NCBI GenBank assembly: GCA_948560485.1
Contig: CAOXUF010000061.1
Location: 1-9,658 of the forward strand
Source: an uncultured Eubacterium sp.
GTDB lineage: Bacteria > Bacillota_A > Clostridia > Lachnospirales > Lachnospiraceae
DNA: 9,658 bases
Reading direction: 5' to 3'
Shown here: one piece after another, positions 1 to 6,531 of the stretch
How positions within the stretch are numbered: the stretch's first letter is position 1
Layout of the letters: each line of letters begins with the position of its first letter
Translations under genes and position numbers: made by a program
The notes under the pieces: model-generated
The model's input: the letters and a program-made list of their open reading frames with translations, nothing else
Told to the model about the DNA's origin: nothing
Databases searched by the model: none

Positions 1-483
1 TATAAACATTTGAACTTCCAGCTTATTACAACATTCTCCCATACCCGCAACAACTATTACTGGTGTATAAATCGACTTTAACTGTTTATTATCTGAAACT
101 CGTAATTGAGTTTGTCTCCTAACATCTATCAATGCTACTTTTTCATTTGAACATATATCTTCTATACATGCATATGATTTTTCATCTATGTCCCTATTTA
201 AAATAATCTTTTGTACAAATTTTGCAGATAATTTAACCACTTCCAAAATTTCATTTATATGTAAATTCGTTCTGATTGTGTCAATTAACAATAATGCATC
301 AATTCGTTCCCAATTAACAGCATTTATATTTGTTTTTATTGGAATATTTTCTCCCACTTTCTTATTTTGTAATCCCCATCCAACTGGAGACAAAATCTCT
401 CTTATTTCCATTGTCTCAATAAAATCGCCATACTTAATGACTGCCTCAAAGTCTTCATCATATGGATATACCAATGTTCTCAT
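1..483 (-). CDS. Peptide maturation system protein, TIGR04066-like (partial, N-terminal 161 aa)
   Basis: The reading frame begins at the ATG at 483 and is still open at the left edge, so only the N-terminal 161 residues are present. The product starts MRTLVYPYDEDFEAVI and alternates hydrophobic strands with acidic helices. It has no signal peptide or membrane segment, so it is probably cytosolic. A good RBS (AAAGGAAG, about 7 nt spacing) precedes the ATG, and only 17 nt separate it from the stop of the radical SAM maturase gene, so the two are co-transcribed. From memory of the family and its position next to a CcpM-type maturase, an ACP-related protein and a Cys-rich peptide, it matches the TIGR04066 family of peptide maturation proteins, whose biochemical role is unknown. 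The family name is recalled, not searched. The reading frame and operon membership are clear. Confidence 0.75.
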   Translation of the reverse strand, partial: MRTLVYPYDEDFEAVIKYGDFIETMEIREILSPVGWGLQNKKVGENIPIKTNINAVNWERIDALLLIDTIRTNLHINEILEVVKLSAKFVQKIILNRDIDEKSYACIEDICSNEKVALIDVRRQTQLRVSDNKQLKSIYTPVIVVAGMGECCNKLEVQMFI

Positions 484-500
484 AATTTTCTTCCTTTCAT

Positions 501-1898
501 TTATTCAAAATTGTATCCATTCTCTCTTAGTACACAATATTCCTTCATCATTTCATCTGCCGTAAAACGCATAGATGCGCACCTCTCTAATCGCTTCTTT
601 GCAACTAATTTATCTCCGTCACTCATATCTGATGCACATCCATCACAATAACCCATTGCCCAACATGAACTGCACTGTGTTTTAGTATATTGAGCAATGT
701 TTAATAGTTCTTTAACTTTATCAAGATAAAAACCATCTTCCAAACTACCTATTTTATATGCATAATTCGTTTCACTAACTCTTTCACATGGGAATAATTC
801 TCCATCTACAGTAACAAATAGGCGATTGACACCTGGAATACATGGTCCACTTGGATACGTTTTTCCATTTGAAATGAAAGGCTTTTTCAAATGTTCATGC
901 ACGCTTTGTTTTAACTTATTAATATGTGCTGACAACAATTTTGAAACATCTTCTTGCTCCAATCTTCCAATACAAAACAAAAACATTTTAAACAACTCGT
1001 ATTTGTAGTTTATAACAAATTCTTCTTGTATGTCTTTATACTCTTTCGCATCACGTTCACTGACCGTTGTAAATGTCACGTCTGCTTTCTTCATAAAATC
1101 TGAAGAAAAGAAGTCATTACTTATTTTAAAATTATTTTCTTCGTCAAATACAGCATTGAAGCTAATTGTATCTACATAATCTGGATATAATTGCTGGAAT
1201 TTGTTCAAATTATCTAAAACCTTTGCAAATGTACCTTTTGTATGATCGGCAAAAACACGATTTTTATTATGTATTTCTTCTGGCCCATCTAAACTAATTG
1301 TTAAATTAATTTTATGTACCTGTAAAAAATCCATCATCTCATTTGTTAATAATGTTGCATTAGTAGTCATATTGAGATTTAATTGTTTACCACTAAATTT
1401 CATTTCACAATATTCCACAATATTCCTTATGAGCTCAAATTCTAATAAAGGTTCTCCCCCATAGAAACTTATTGAAGCAATATCAATATTTTTGCTATGA
1501 TTGTAGTAAAAATCCACCGCTTGTTTTGCTGTTTCAAAATTCATGCGTTTATTTGTATGAACACGATTAACATAGCTACCCGAATAAACACAATATTTAC
1601 ACCTCAGATTACAATTTTGTGTAACCTGCAATATTAAAAGAGATAAATTGTTTTGTATATAGCTTTCCACTTTATCTGTTAAAGGATGCTCAATCTGGAA
1701 GTTTCTATCTATTGGTTGCAAAAAACCACGTTCCTTCAATTTGCTAATTCTTATATCTCCATTTGGAATCTCTTGCTCATTTTTCAATATATTATAGGTG
1801 GATTCATTTATTCTAATTATAGAATTTATATTAACATCATACAAATAACATGAGTTTAATGTTCTAAATGTATGAATAAAAAAATCATTTTTTTGCAT
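501..1898 (-). CDS. ccpM: Radical SAM/SPASM Cys-rich peptide maturase (CcpM-like)
   Basis: This is a 465-aa cytosolic enzyme. The radical SAM cluster motif CNLRCKYC gives C96, C100 and C103 (CX3CX2C), which would bind the 4Fe-4S cluster that cleaves S-adenosylmethionine. GGEP at 147-150 is the usual SAM-contacting motif. The C-terminal SPASM region carries C353, the GX4C motif ending at C371, then C409, C412, C418, C421 and C440, enough for two auxiliary iron-sulfur clusters. Residues 1-85 form an N-terminal extension that probably includes a precursor-binding (RRE-like) fold. Such enzymes typically install thioether links from cysteine sulfur to carbon in a peptide. The likely substrate is the five-cysteine peptide encoded just upstream at 1993-2181. 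The start at 1898 follows GGAGGAAGGAT; a nearby upstream ATG is at once followed by a stop. The assignment to the CcpM (TIGR04068) group rests on context and recall; radical SAM/SPASM is certain. Confidence 0.9.
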   Translation of the reverse strand: MQKNDFFIHTFRTLNSCYLYDVNINSIIRINESTYNILKNEQEIPNGDIRISKLKERGFLQPIDRNFQIEHPLTDKVESYIQNNLSLLILQVTQNCNLRCKYCVYSGSYVNRVHTNKRMNFETAKQAVDFYYNHSKNIDIASISFYGGEPLLEFELIRNIVEYCEMKFSGKQLNLNMTTNATLLTNEMMDFLQVHKINLTISLDGPEEIHNKNRVFADHTKGTFAKVLDNLNKFQQLYPDYVDTISFNAVFDEENNFKISNDFFSSDFMKKADVTFTTVSERDAKEYKDIQEEFVINYKYELFKMFLFCIGRLEQEDVSKLLSAHINKLKQSVHEHLKKPFISNGKTYPSGPCIPGVNRLFVTVDGELFPCERVSETNYAYKIGSLEDGFYLDKVKELLNIAQYTKTQCSSCWAMGYCDGCASDMSDGDKLVAKKRLERCASMRFTADEMMKEYCVLRENGYNFE

Positions 1899-1934
1899 TA
1901 CATTATCCTTCCTCCAAAATTATATTTTTTAAAA

Positions 1935-1964
1935 ATACAGCGATAGGCTATCCTATCGCTGTAT
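1935..1964 (-). terminator. Terminator/attenuator between precursor and maturase genes
   Basis: A perfect 13-bp inverted repeat (ATACAGCGATAGG at 1935-1947, loop CTAT, then its complement at 1952-1964) is followed on the minus strand by TTTTT. It sits 28 nt after the precursor stop and 37 nt before the maturase start. Partial termination here would yield many precursor transcripts and few maturase transcripts, the stoichiometry usual in RiPP operons. The read-through fraction is unknown. Confidence 0.85.
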
Positions 1965-1992
1965 CCTGTCAATTCACTGTCTTTCAAAAAAA

Positions 1993-2181
1993 TTACATAG
2001 AAGACCATGTTGACATCTGCATTCCACTAGATACGACCTTTGCCAAATTCTGGACCTGCGTGGTATATGCGTCTGTAGTGCCACATGAGCAACCAATACC
2101 GCAAACAGACATGCAGTTGCAAGCAAAGGACATTACTGTACCATTACTTACTGAATTTTTCTTTCCTAATGTTTTTTTCAT
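1993..2181 (-). CDS. Cys-rich RiPP/bacteriocin precursor peptide (CLI_3235-like)
   Basis: This is a 62-aa peptide with a basic, polar start (MKKTLGKKNS), a cysteine cluster (CNCMSVCGIGCSC, C21, C23, C27, C31 and C33), and a Ser/Thr/Met-rich tail ending in WSSM. There is no signal peptide, which fits a RiPP precursor modified in the cytosol before export. I chose the ATG at 2181 because GGAGG (2190-2194) is about 8 nt away; the in-frame ATG at 2187 is only about 2 nt from it. The adjacent radical SAM/SPASM gene makes this its probable substrate, with thioether crosslinks on some of the five cysteines. Length and layout resemble the CLI_3235-type Cys-rich bacteriocin precursors that accompany CcpM, as I recall that family. 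No double-glycine leader site is evident, so the leader boundary cannot be placed. Confidence 0.85.
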   Translation of the reverse strand: MKKTLGKKNSVSNGTVMSFACNCMSVCGIGCSCGTTDAYTTQVQNLAKVVSSGMQMSTWSSM

Positions 2182-2204
2182 TGTCATATCCTCCTTTCAT
2201 GAAT

Positions 2205-2234
2205 ATTTTATAAACAAAATTATTATGTAAACAA
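2205..2234 (-). promoter_or_regulatory. Possible internal promoter for the precursor gene
   Basis: On the minus strand TTGTTT (2234-2229) is followed after 16 nt by TATAAA (2212-2207), or after 18 nt by TAAAAT (2210-2205), in the very AT-rich 70-nt gap before the precursor. It would give the precursor its own transcript ending at the hairpin at 1935-1964. AT-rich DNA produces such matches by chance, so this is tentative. Confidence 0.35.
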
Positions 2235-2251
2235 TAATTTGATTATAATCT

Positions 2252-2899
2252 TTAAGATTTTTTAATTGTTTCACCTGACAACACTTCAACATTTTTTTCA
2301 TAAGCAGAAGCTGCTGTTGTCATCAAAGGCAGAACAGCAATATTATCACTGCCAGTATTAGATTTATGTAACAAATTTGACATTCTCTGTCGGCTTGCAT
2401 ATACCTGACTTATATATTCAGCTTCTGCTTGTTTGCGTCTTGCTAATTGCTCCTTTTGACTTTTTTCAATTTGCTCTTCAAGCAATTCCTTTATCTTTTT
2501 ATGGCGTTTCTCCCACCAAGTTTCCCCGTCACTTACATTTTCTAAACTGCTCCCCCCCGCTGGACCTGCATAACCATAACATTCTTCCGGCGATGCTCCA
2601 ATAACATCATAACCAACATAGTTTGAACATCCGGTTATACCTTGAACCGAACATTCATCTTTGGATTTTCCACCAACTGAACTATTTGAAACTTTAGCTA
2701 AATTCGGTGGATAATTAATTGTCATGTCCCCAGGAAACTTCATAGCACTTGATTCTGTAACGCCACTATTTTCAATTGTTCCCACAATTTTATCTGAAAA
2801 AGATTCCGATACTTTTTCATTATTCTTATTTTGTATAGAACTTGTATAGGAGTTCCTATATGGATTTACTCCTATATTTCCAACATTTGCACCAAGCAT
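2252..2899 (-). CDS. Unrecognised 215-aa protein of the RiPP operon
   Basis: I do not recognise this family. The first 125 residues are rich in Asn, Ser and Gly and probably disordered. They carry three cysteines (C83, C91, C107) in a Gly/Tyr-rich patch that includes GYAGPAGG. From WWEKR at 128-132 to about residue 175 the sequence is strongly charged and heptad-like, a probable coiled coil. The C-terminal 35 residues are mixed. There is no signal peptide or membrane segment. The ATG at 2899 lies 2 nt after the stop of the acyl-carrier-like gene, and its RBS (GGAGGAG) is formed by the last codons of that gene, so translation is probably coupled. The precursor follows 70 nt downstream. Position suggests a role in peptide maturation, scaffolding or export, or a second peptide substrate, but nothing in the sequence decides between these. 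Confidence 0.75.
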   Translation of the reverse strand: MLGANVGNIGVNPYRNSYTSSIQNKNNEKVSESFSDKIVGTIENSGVTESSAMKFPGDMTINYPPNLAKVSNSSVGGKSKDECSVQGITGCSNYVGYDVIGASPEECYGYAGPAGGSSLENVSDGETWWEKRHKKIKELLEEQIEKSQKEQLARRKQAEAEYISQVYASRQRMSNLLHKSNTGSDNIAVLPLMTTAASAYEKNVEVLSGETIKKS

Positions 2900-2901
2900 A
2901 A

Positions 2902-3171
2902 TTATTCTCCTCCTAGCTTTTTGTTAATTCCTTCTACTAATTCTGTATAGTCGTCAAACTGCGTACTCAATATTTCATCCTTTGAAAAAATAATTCCAAA
3001 CTCTTTTTCCACTTCTATAAATAATTCTAAAAGATTAGCAGCAGAAAAACCTATTTCACTTGACAGAAATCTATGCTCTCTCATCATTTCAACTTTATCT
3101 GCACTACAGCCGAACTTTTCAGTAAAAACTCTATCCAACTTATCTTCTATACTTTTATTTGATACTGTCAC
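2902..3171 (-). CDS. Acyl-carrier-like peptide maturation protein lacking the attachment serine
   Basis: This 89-aa protein has the four-helix pattern of acyl and peptidyl carrier proteins. The stretch ending NLLELFIEVEKEFGI (46-60) matches the helix II region of ACPs (typically DSLxxVELxxxLEEEFGI). Aligning on E49-L50 puts Ser43 and Ala44 where ACPs have the Asp-Ser that receives phosphopantetheine, so the modified serine is replaced by alanine. This agrees with the recalled family of peptide maturation acyl carrier-related proteins (TIGR04069) found with CcpM-type maturases. The protein may act as a binding or scaffold subunit rather than an acyl carrier. The start is GTG at 3171, with AAGGAG about 9 nt upstream. 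It is the first gene of the RiPP operon, and its stop is 2 nt before the next start. Confidence 0.8.
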   Translation of the reverse strand: MTVSNKSIEDKLDRVFTEKFGCSADKVEMMREHRFLSSEIGFSAANLLELFIEVEKEFGIIFSKDEILSTQFDDYTELVEGINKKLGGE

Positions 3172-3334
3172 ACCGTATATCTCCTTTCTACGATTCCTCT
3201 GTCAGTCAGAACCACATCGTTTTCCTAAAAGGTCCAAACGAACAACATACATATAGTTAAACAAAGTCTAATTATGTTGAATAACAATCAAGACATACCT
3301 GTGACAAAATAAAGTGACAAGTTTAATTAAGCTA

Positions 3335-3365
3335 GGCTGCGCACTAATTTCTTAATGCGACAGCC
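3335..3365 (-). terminator. Hairpin downstream of agrD
   Basis: GGCTGCGCA at 3335-3343 pairs with the sequence at 3356-3365 ending in CAGCC, with one bulged base. TAA/TTA pairing extends the stem past a mismatch to a 4-nt loop. It lies 34 nt after the agrD stop. The following T-run on the minus strand is weak (TAGCTTAATT), so it may be a poor terminator or a 3' stabilising hairpin. Confidence 0.45.
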
Positions 3366-3398
3366 AACTTTATACACACTAGACTTCGCAACCAGTAT

Positions 3399-3548
3399 TT
3401 AGTTTTCCCTTTTCTTCGGTCTTTTCGGCTGGTGATAAATCGCTGAACACTCCGCCGTCCTGCCAAGAACTGTTTTTTCCACTTCATTCCGGGCAATTCT
3501 CTCCACTACCTTCAATACCTTGTTTGTAATCTTTTCTGTTTTCTTCAT
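3399..3548 (-). CDS. agrD: AgrD-like cyclic lactone autoinducer precursor
   Basis: This is a 49-aa quorum-sensing pre-peptide. Residues 1-30 are a basic, amphipathic leader suited to membrane attachment. Residues 31-38 are TAECSAIY, and 39-49 form a charged, proline-containing tail starting HQPKRPKK. By analogy with AgrD of Clostridium perfringens, where HQPEEPK follows the mature peptide, the signal should be a thiolactone ring joining Cys34 to Tyr38, with a short exocyclic tail of uncertain length. The start at 3548 is favoured by AGGAGG at about 9 nt and by the ATGA overlap with the agrB stop; a longer in-frame reading from 3602 has no such support. AgrB from the upstream gene would cleave the C-terminal tail and close the ring. 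Confidence 0.9.
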   Translation of the reverse strand: MKKTEKITNKVLKVVERIARNEVEKTVLGRTAECSAIYHQPKRPKKREN

Positions 3549-4129
3549 CTTACCTTTACCTCCTGTTTCAATAATTTTGCTACGCACATCAGAAGCGAAC
3601 ACAATATGATAGCGATTGACATATAACTTACATAGAGCTGGTTCATCCCCAAGATGTCCAATAAAATTATTACTGCTGCCTCCATCAATACAAGTAATCT
3701 GGCTGACTTTTTGTTTTCCTGCAATTCGTCCTTGTCCATATCAATGTTAGGGTGATTTACGGTTCCTATAATCTCAATGATAAGCACCGCAAAAAACAGT
3801 GTTACACACATAATATAAGACTTTTCCGATAAGATTGCAGCCACCTGAATAATTCCAATATAAGTTATGATTGTCGCAAGATAGCACTGCCAGAATTTAT
3901 CTGCATGATAACCCCCGGTTCGTTTTCTCAATGAAAGAAAAAATACCAGAAAAATAATCGTTGCTATGAATTGATTAAAAAGCATACCGATTATCAGCAT
4001 GGTTCCAACCGCAATAATATGTTCTGCCAAAGTTATCAAAACATATTCATAATAATCTCTGCTGGATTTTTCAATTATTTTTCGTTCCTCCATTTGAGTT
4101 ACTAACTGCATTACTATCTTTTCTACCAT
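3545..4129 (-). CDS. agrB: AgrB-like membrane peptidase, autoinducer processing
   Basis: This 194-aa integral membrane protein has the usual AgrB length. After a cytosolic N-terminal helix come about five hydrophobic segments (roughly 33-50, 54-67, 82-102, 105-122 and 143-160, and more toward the C-terminus). The signature RKRTGGYHA ends at His75 and Ala76, and Cys82 lies seven residues after the histidine, the His/Cys catalytic spacing of the AgrB cysteine peptidases. It should cleave AgrD after Tyr38 and form the thiolactone. Its TGA stop overlaps the agrD ATG. The ATG at 4129 is preceded by AAAGGAGG at 11 nt. Unlike the classical agrBDCA order, agrBD is transcribed separately from the kinase and regulator, from a promoter with two LytTR-like sites (4190-4221). 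Confidence 0.95.
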   Translation of the reverse strand: MVEKIVMQLVTQMEERKIIEKSSRDYYEYVLITLAEHIIAVGTMLIIGMLFNQFIATIIFLVFFLSLRKRTGGYHADKFWQCYLATIITYIGIIQVAAILSEKSYIMCVTLFFAVLIIEIIGTVNHPNIDMDKDELQENKKSARLLVLMEAAVIILLDILGMNQLYVSYMSIAIILCSLLMCVAKLLKQEVKVR

Positions 4130-4153
4130 AGCTATATGTCCCTCCTTTTATTC

Positions 4154-4181
4154 AGTATAAAGAAAAAACGAAATAAAACAA
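4154..4181 (-). promoter_or_regulatory. agrBD promoter (-35 TTGTTT, -10 TATACT)
   Basis: The -35 TTGTTT occupies 4181-4176 and the -10 TATACT occupies 4159-4154, with a 16-nt spacer, about 25 nt upstream of the agrB start. The weak -35 is what one expects of an activator-dependent promoter. The nearest direct-repeat site ends exactly 8 bp upstream. Confidence 0.7.
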
Positions 4182-4189
4182 TATCCTTT

Positions 4190-4221
4190 GCAGAAAGTGG
4201 ACACTTTACAGCAGAAAACGG
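4190..4221 (-). promoter_or_regulatory. Paired LytTR-like operator upstream of agrB
   Basis: Direct repeats GCAGAAAGTGG (4190-4200) and GCAGAAAACGG (4211-4221) on the plus strand are spaced 21 bp. Read toward agrB they are CCACTTTCTGC and CCGTTTTCTGC. LytTR regulators such as AgrA bind direct repeats of about this period next to the -35. The same element recurs before other genes here, which makes chance unlikely. That the local regulator binds it is inference. Confidence 0.75.
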
Positions 4222-4224
4222 CAC

Positions 4225-4266
4225 AAAAAAGCATCCCATATGCTCTATCCGACATATAAGATGCTT
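4225..4266 (-). terminator. Rho-independent terminator of the regulator-kinase operon
   Basis: On the minus strand a 14-bp stem (4266-4253 with 4242-4229, two G-U pairs, 10-nt loop) is followed by a T-run (complement of the A-run at 4225-4230). It begins 5 nt after the kinase stop and separates this operon from agrBD. Confidence 0.85.
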
Positions 4267-4270
4267 GTTA

Positions 4271-5572
4271 TCAGGCAGGAATAATTATTGAAAAATAAAA
4301 CTCATAATTATCATCCTTTATGATATATGATCCGCCATACTTCTCAATGACTTCAATAATATTTTTGATTCCTACTCCATGTTCCTCTGCCTGTACCAAT
4401 TTTGTAGATTTTATTTCCCCATTCTCATATACAATCGGATTACTGAATGTATTTTTAACTCCGATCTTTATCATTCCATCTTCATTAACAAATTTCAACT
4501 TCAATATTCTTTTTCCGTCATCACATTTTTTACACGCTTCTATCGCATTATCAAGCAGATTAGATAATATTGTAACAATATCTTCGTCTTTCATCCACAC
4601 ACCAGACAAATCGTTTACACGCAGCACAACAACAATCCCGTTTGTATCTGCTTCCTGATACTTTGTATTTAAAATTGCGTTCACTATTATGTTATTCGTA
4701 TCAATAGCATCCAGTTCCTTATCAAGTCTCCCATGCACCGCTTTTACATATTCTTCCAGTTTTGAATACTGCTCTCGATTCAATAGCTGTTCAATGCAAT
4801 CAATTTGATTTTTATACTCATGTGTTTTCTTTTTCTGTTTGTCAAAATTTTCTGATATTGACCGATACATTTCTGTCTGGCTTTTGACCTGGAGTTGGAA
4901 AATTCTATGCTCATATAACTTTGTTTCCCTCTCCGCAATATCGTTGATTAAATAGAATACCACAATATTCATTCCAATCATTCCAAAAGCACCTACAAAC
5001 ACCAGCATGATCTGGTCAGTTGTTTCAACATTTTTAAAGAATGAAAGCATTGAAGTTATGATAACTATCGTAAATATAGGAAAAACCAACAATTTTAACC
5101 AATCCGTGTCACATAATACCTCGATTGACTTTTTTCCAATTTTTCTTCTTATAATGATAACGCCTAAAAATAATATTGCTCTTCCAAGTAGAATTACAAG
5201 AACATTCTCTAAATTATACTGTTTTCCTGTCAGCTCATTGCCTGAACATATTTCCTTGTTAATAGAGTATGCGAGATAATCCGTTGACAACAGCATCGCC
5301 TGATACAACAGCCCCAGTGCAAACGACTTTCCTATACTTATCTTCACATGCCATAACATAACCCCGGCATATATTGATGCCACCACTATTTGTTTTAAAA
5401 TCATTACATTTGAAAATGTCCTTGCCATTATAAATACACTGATTTCAAGGACAAATAGCTGAACTATGTTGATCCAGCCCTTATTCCTCACTTTTCCAAA
5501 TATTTCACAGAAGATTTTGCTACATAACACTTCAAAAAATAATATTAAAATTTCCACCACTAAATCAGACAT
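4271..5572 (-). CDS. AgrC-like GHKL-family sensor histidine kinase
   Basis: This is a 433-aa membrane kinase. Residues 1-212 hold about six hydrophobic segments, the polytopic sensor that in AgrC-type kinases binds the cyclic peptide. A helical linker (213-248) leads to the phosphoacceptor motif THEYKNQ, with His251 the likely phosphorylated residue (typical of the HxYKN class). The ATPase domain shows the N-box NLLDNAIEACKK (338-349) and the G-box HGVGIKN (398-404) followed by KYGGS. It would phosphorylate the response regulator encoded just upstream. Its ATG directly abuts the regulator's TAA, and its RBS (GGGAG) lies within the regulator's last codons, so the two are translationally coupled. 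A strong terminator follows. Placement beside agrBD makes the AgrD peptide the likely ligand, though this pairing is inferred. Confidence 0.93.
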   Translation of the reverse strand: MSDLVVEILILFFEVLCSKIFCEIFGKVRNKGWINIVQLFVLEISVFIMARTFSNVMILKQIVVASIYAGVMLWHVKISIGKSFALGLLYQAMLLSTDYLAYSINKEICSGNELTGKQYNLENVLVILLGRAILFLGVIIIRRKIGKKSIEVLCDTDWLKLLVFPIFTIVIITSMLSFFKNVETTDQIMLVFVGAFGMIGMNIVVFYLINDIAERETKLYEHRIFQLQVKSQTEMYRSISENFDKQKKKTHEYKNQIDCIEQLLNREQYSKLEEYVKAVHGRLDKELDAIDTNNIIVNAILNTKYQEADTNGIVVVLRVNDLSGVWMKDEDIVTILSNLLDNAIEACKKCDDGKRILKLKFVNEDGMIKIGVKNTFSNPIVYENGEIKSTKLVQAEEHGVGIKNIIEVIEKYGGSYIIKDDNYEFYFSIIIPA

Positions 5573-6298
5573 TTAAACTTCTCCCTGATATAATATAAAC
5601 TGCTCCTTTACATATGTATACCTTACTTTTGGTATAGATAATTCAACCCCGTTTGTCAATACAACTTTATATCTTTTGACATTCTCTATGTATTTTTGAT
5701 TTACAAGGTAGCTTTGATGTATCCTTATAAAACCATTTTCTGCCAGTTCTTCCTCTAACGTATTCAATGTTCCATATGTGGTATATACCATCATATCATC
5801 TTCCATAATATGAAACTCCAATTTATGCAGATTGCTCTCAATATACAACAATCTTTCTAATGATATTTTCTTTGTCCCCTCCTTAAACTCAAACTCTTTT
5901 TTTGCAACTGAATAATTCAGTTTATCCATAATGGCATCCATACACTCATTCACTGTACTCTGAAAGTTAGCATTGCCTTTTAATAAATACCGGACGGCAT
6001 CTAACCGATAGCCTTCTAAAGAATAATTCACATATGCTGTCACAAATACAATAAGTATATCCCTGCTTACCTTCCTAATCTTTTCAGCCGTCCTGATCCC
6101 ATCAATCTTGTCCATGTTAATATCTAAAAAAACGACAGTATAACGCACCACCTCTATCCCCAAGTTTACCAATGCTTCACCAGAGCCATATGCATCTATT
6201 TTAAAGACCAGCCCTTTTTCCATCATATAACTGGAAATCAGTCTTTCTAATTCTTCTGTAAATAAACTCTCATCATCACATATAGCAATTCTGAACAT
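5573..6298 (-). CDS. LytTR-family response regulator (AgrA-like)
   Basis: This is a 241-aa cytosolic regulator. The receiver domain (1-125) has the acidic pair D8-D9, the phosphoacceptor D59 (in VVFLDINM), T87 and K107. The usual Lys-Pro after the fifth strand is Lys-Gly here. The LytTR DNA-binding domain (about 138-240) includes the IHQSYLVN motif and the basic YIENVKRYKV stretch typical of the family. It should be phosphorylated by the kinase encoded next. The repeated (A/C)CRTTTTCTGC elements at five places in this window are its probable targets. One pair lies at its own promoter, suggesting autoregulation. The start at 6298 is supported by GGGAGGG 6-9 nt upstream. It is the first clear gene of the operon, after a leader of about 158 nt. 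Confidence 0.93.
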   Translation of the reverse strand: MFRIAICDDESLFTEELERLISSYMMEKGLVFKIDAYGSGEALVNLGIEVVRYTVVFLDINMDKIDGIRTAEKIRKVSRDILIVFVTAYVNYSLEGYRLDAVRYLLKGNANFQSTVNECMDAIMDKLNYSVAKKEFEFKEGTKKISLERLLYIESNLHKLEFHIMEDDMMVYTTYGTLNTLEEELAENGFIRIHQSYLVNQKYIENVKRYKVVLTNGVELSIPKVRYTYVKEQFILYQGEV

Positions 6299-6462
6299 CC
6301 ATTTTTCCCTCCCCTCTCAATAATCTAATGGTAGCCTGTCTCTGAAGTATCGTACTTCCTTTAGCTTGTATTTCGACATATCGTGCCGAAATCTTTAATC
6401 CTCCACCTATATTCATAGTAAAGAAATACGACATGCCAAAAACAGTATGAATTAGCCCTTTC

Positions 6463-6491
6463 ATTTTATTTCCCTTTAACGCATTAGTCAA
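6463..6491 (-). promoter_or_regulatory. Response regulator-kinase promoter (-35 TTGACT, -10 TAAAAT)
   Basis: TTGACT (6491-6486) and TAAAAT (6468-6463) are spaced exactly 17 nt on the minus strand, the best match to a housekeeping promoter in the window. Transcription would start near 6456, leaving an untranslated leader of about 158 nt that contains a small hairpin (GAAGTA/TACTTC, 6344-6358). Confidence 0.65.
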
Positions 6492-6498
6492 TTAAATT

Positions 6499-6530
6499 AC
6501 AGAAAATGACCTGTTTATGCAGATTTTGAC
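6499..6530 (-). promoter_or_regulatory. Paired LytTR-like operator upstream of the regulator operon
   Basis: ACAGAAAATGAC (6499-6510) and GCAGATTTTGAC (6519-6530) repeat at 20 bp. The proximal copy ends 7 bp before the -35 of the regulator operon, almost the same geometry as at agrB. Both copies are less close to the consensus than those at agrB. Confidence 0.6.
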
Positions 6531-6531
6531 A

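Noticed and set aside
188..565. Plus-strand open frame opposite the TIGR04066-like and maturase genes
   Set aside because: It has no RBS and a low-complexity Ile/Phe/Ser composition typical of the antisense of AT-rich coding DNA. It spans two clear minus-strand genes.
3546..3602. Upstream extension of agrD to an ATG at 3602
   Set aside because: The added residues lie inside agrB in another frame. The ATG at 3548 has a proper AGGAGG and overlaps the agrB stop as in coupled genes.
6276..6491. A 71-aa open frame overlapping the regulator start, with an inner ATG at 6464 preceded by AAGGGA
   Set aside because: The -10 of the best promoter (6468-6463) overlaps that ATG, so the transcript would start inside the frame. 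The remaining internal ATGs have no RBS, and the last residues are only the regulator start read in another frame. A real upstream-initiated peptide is not excluded.
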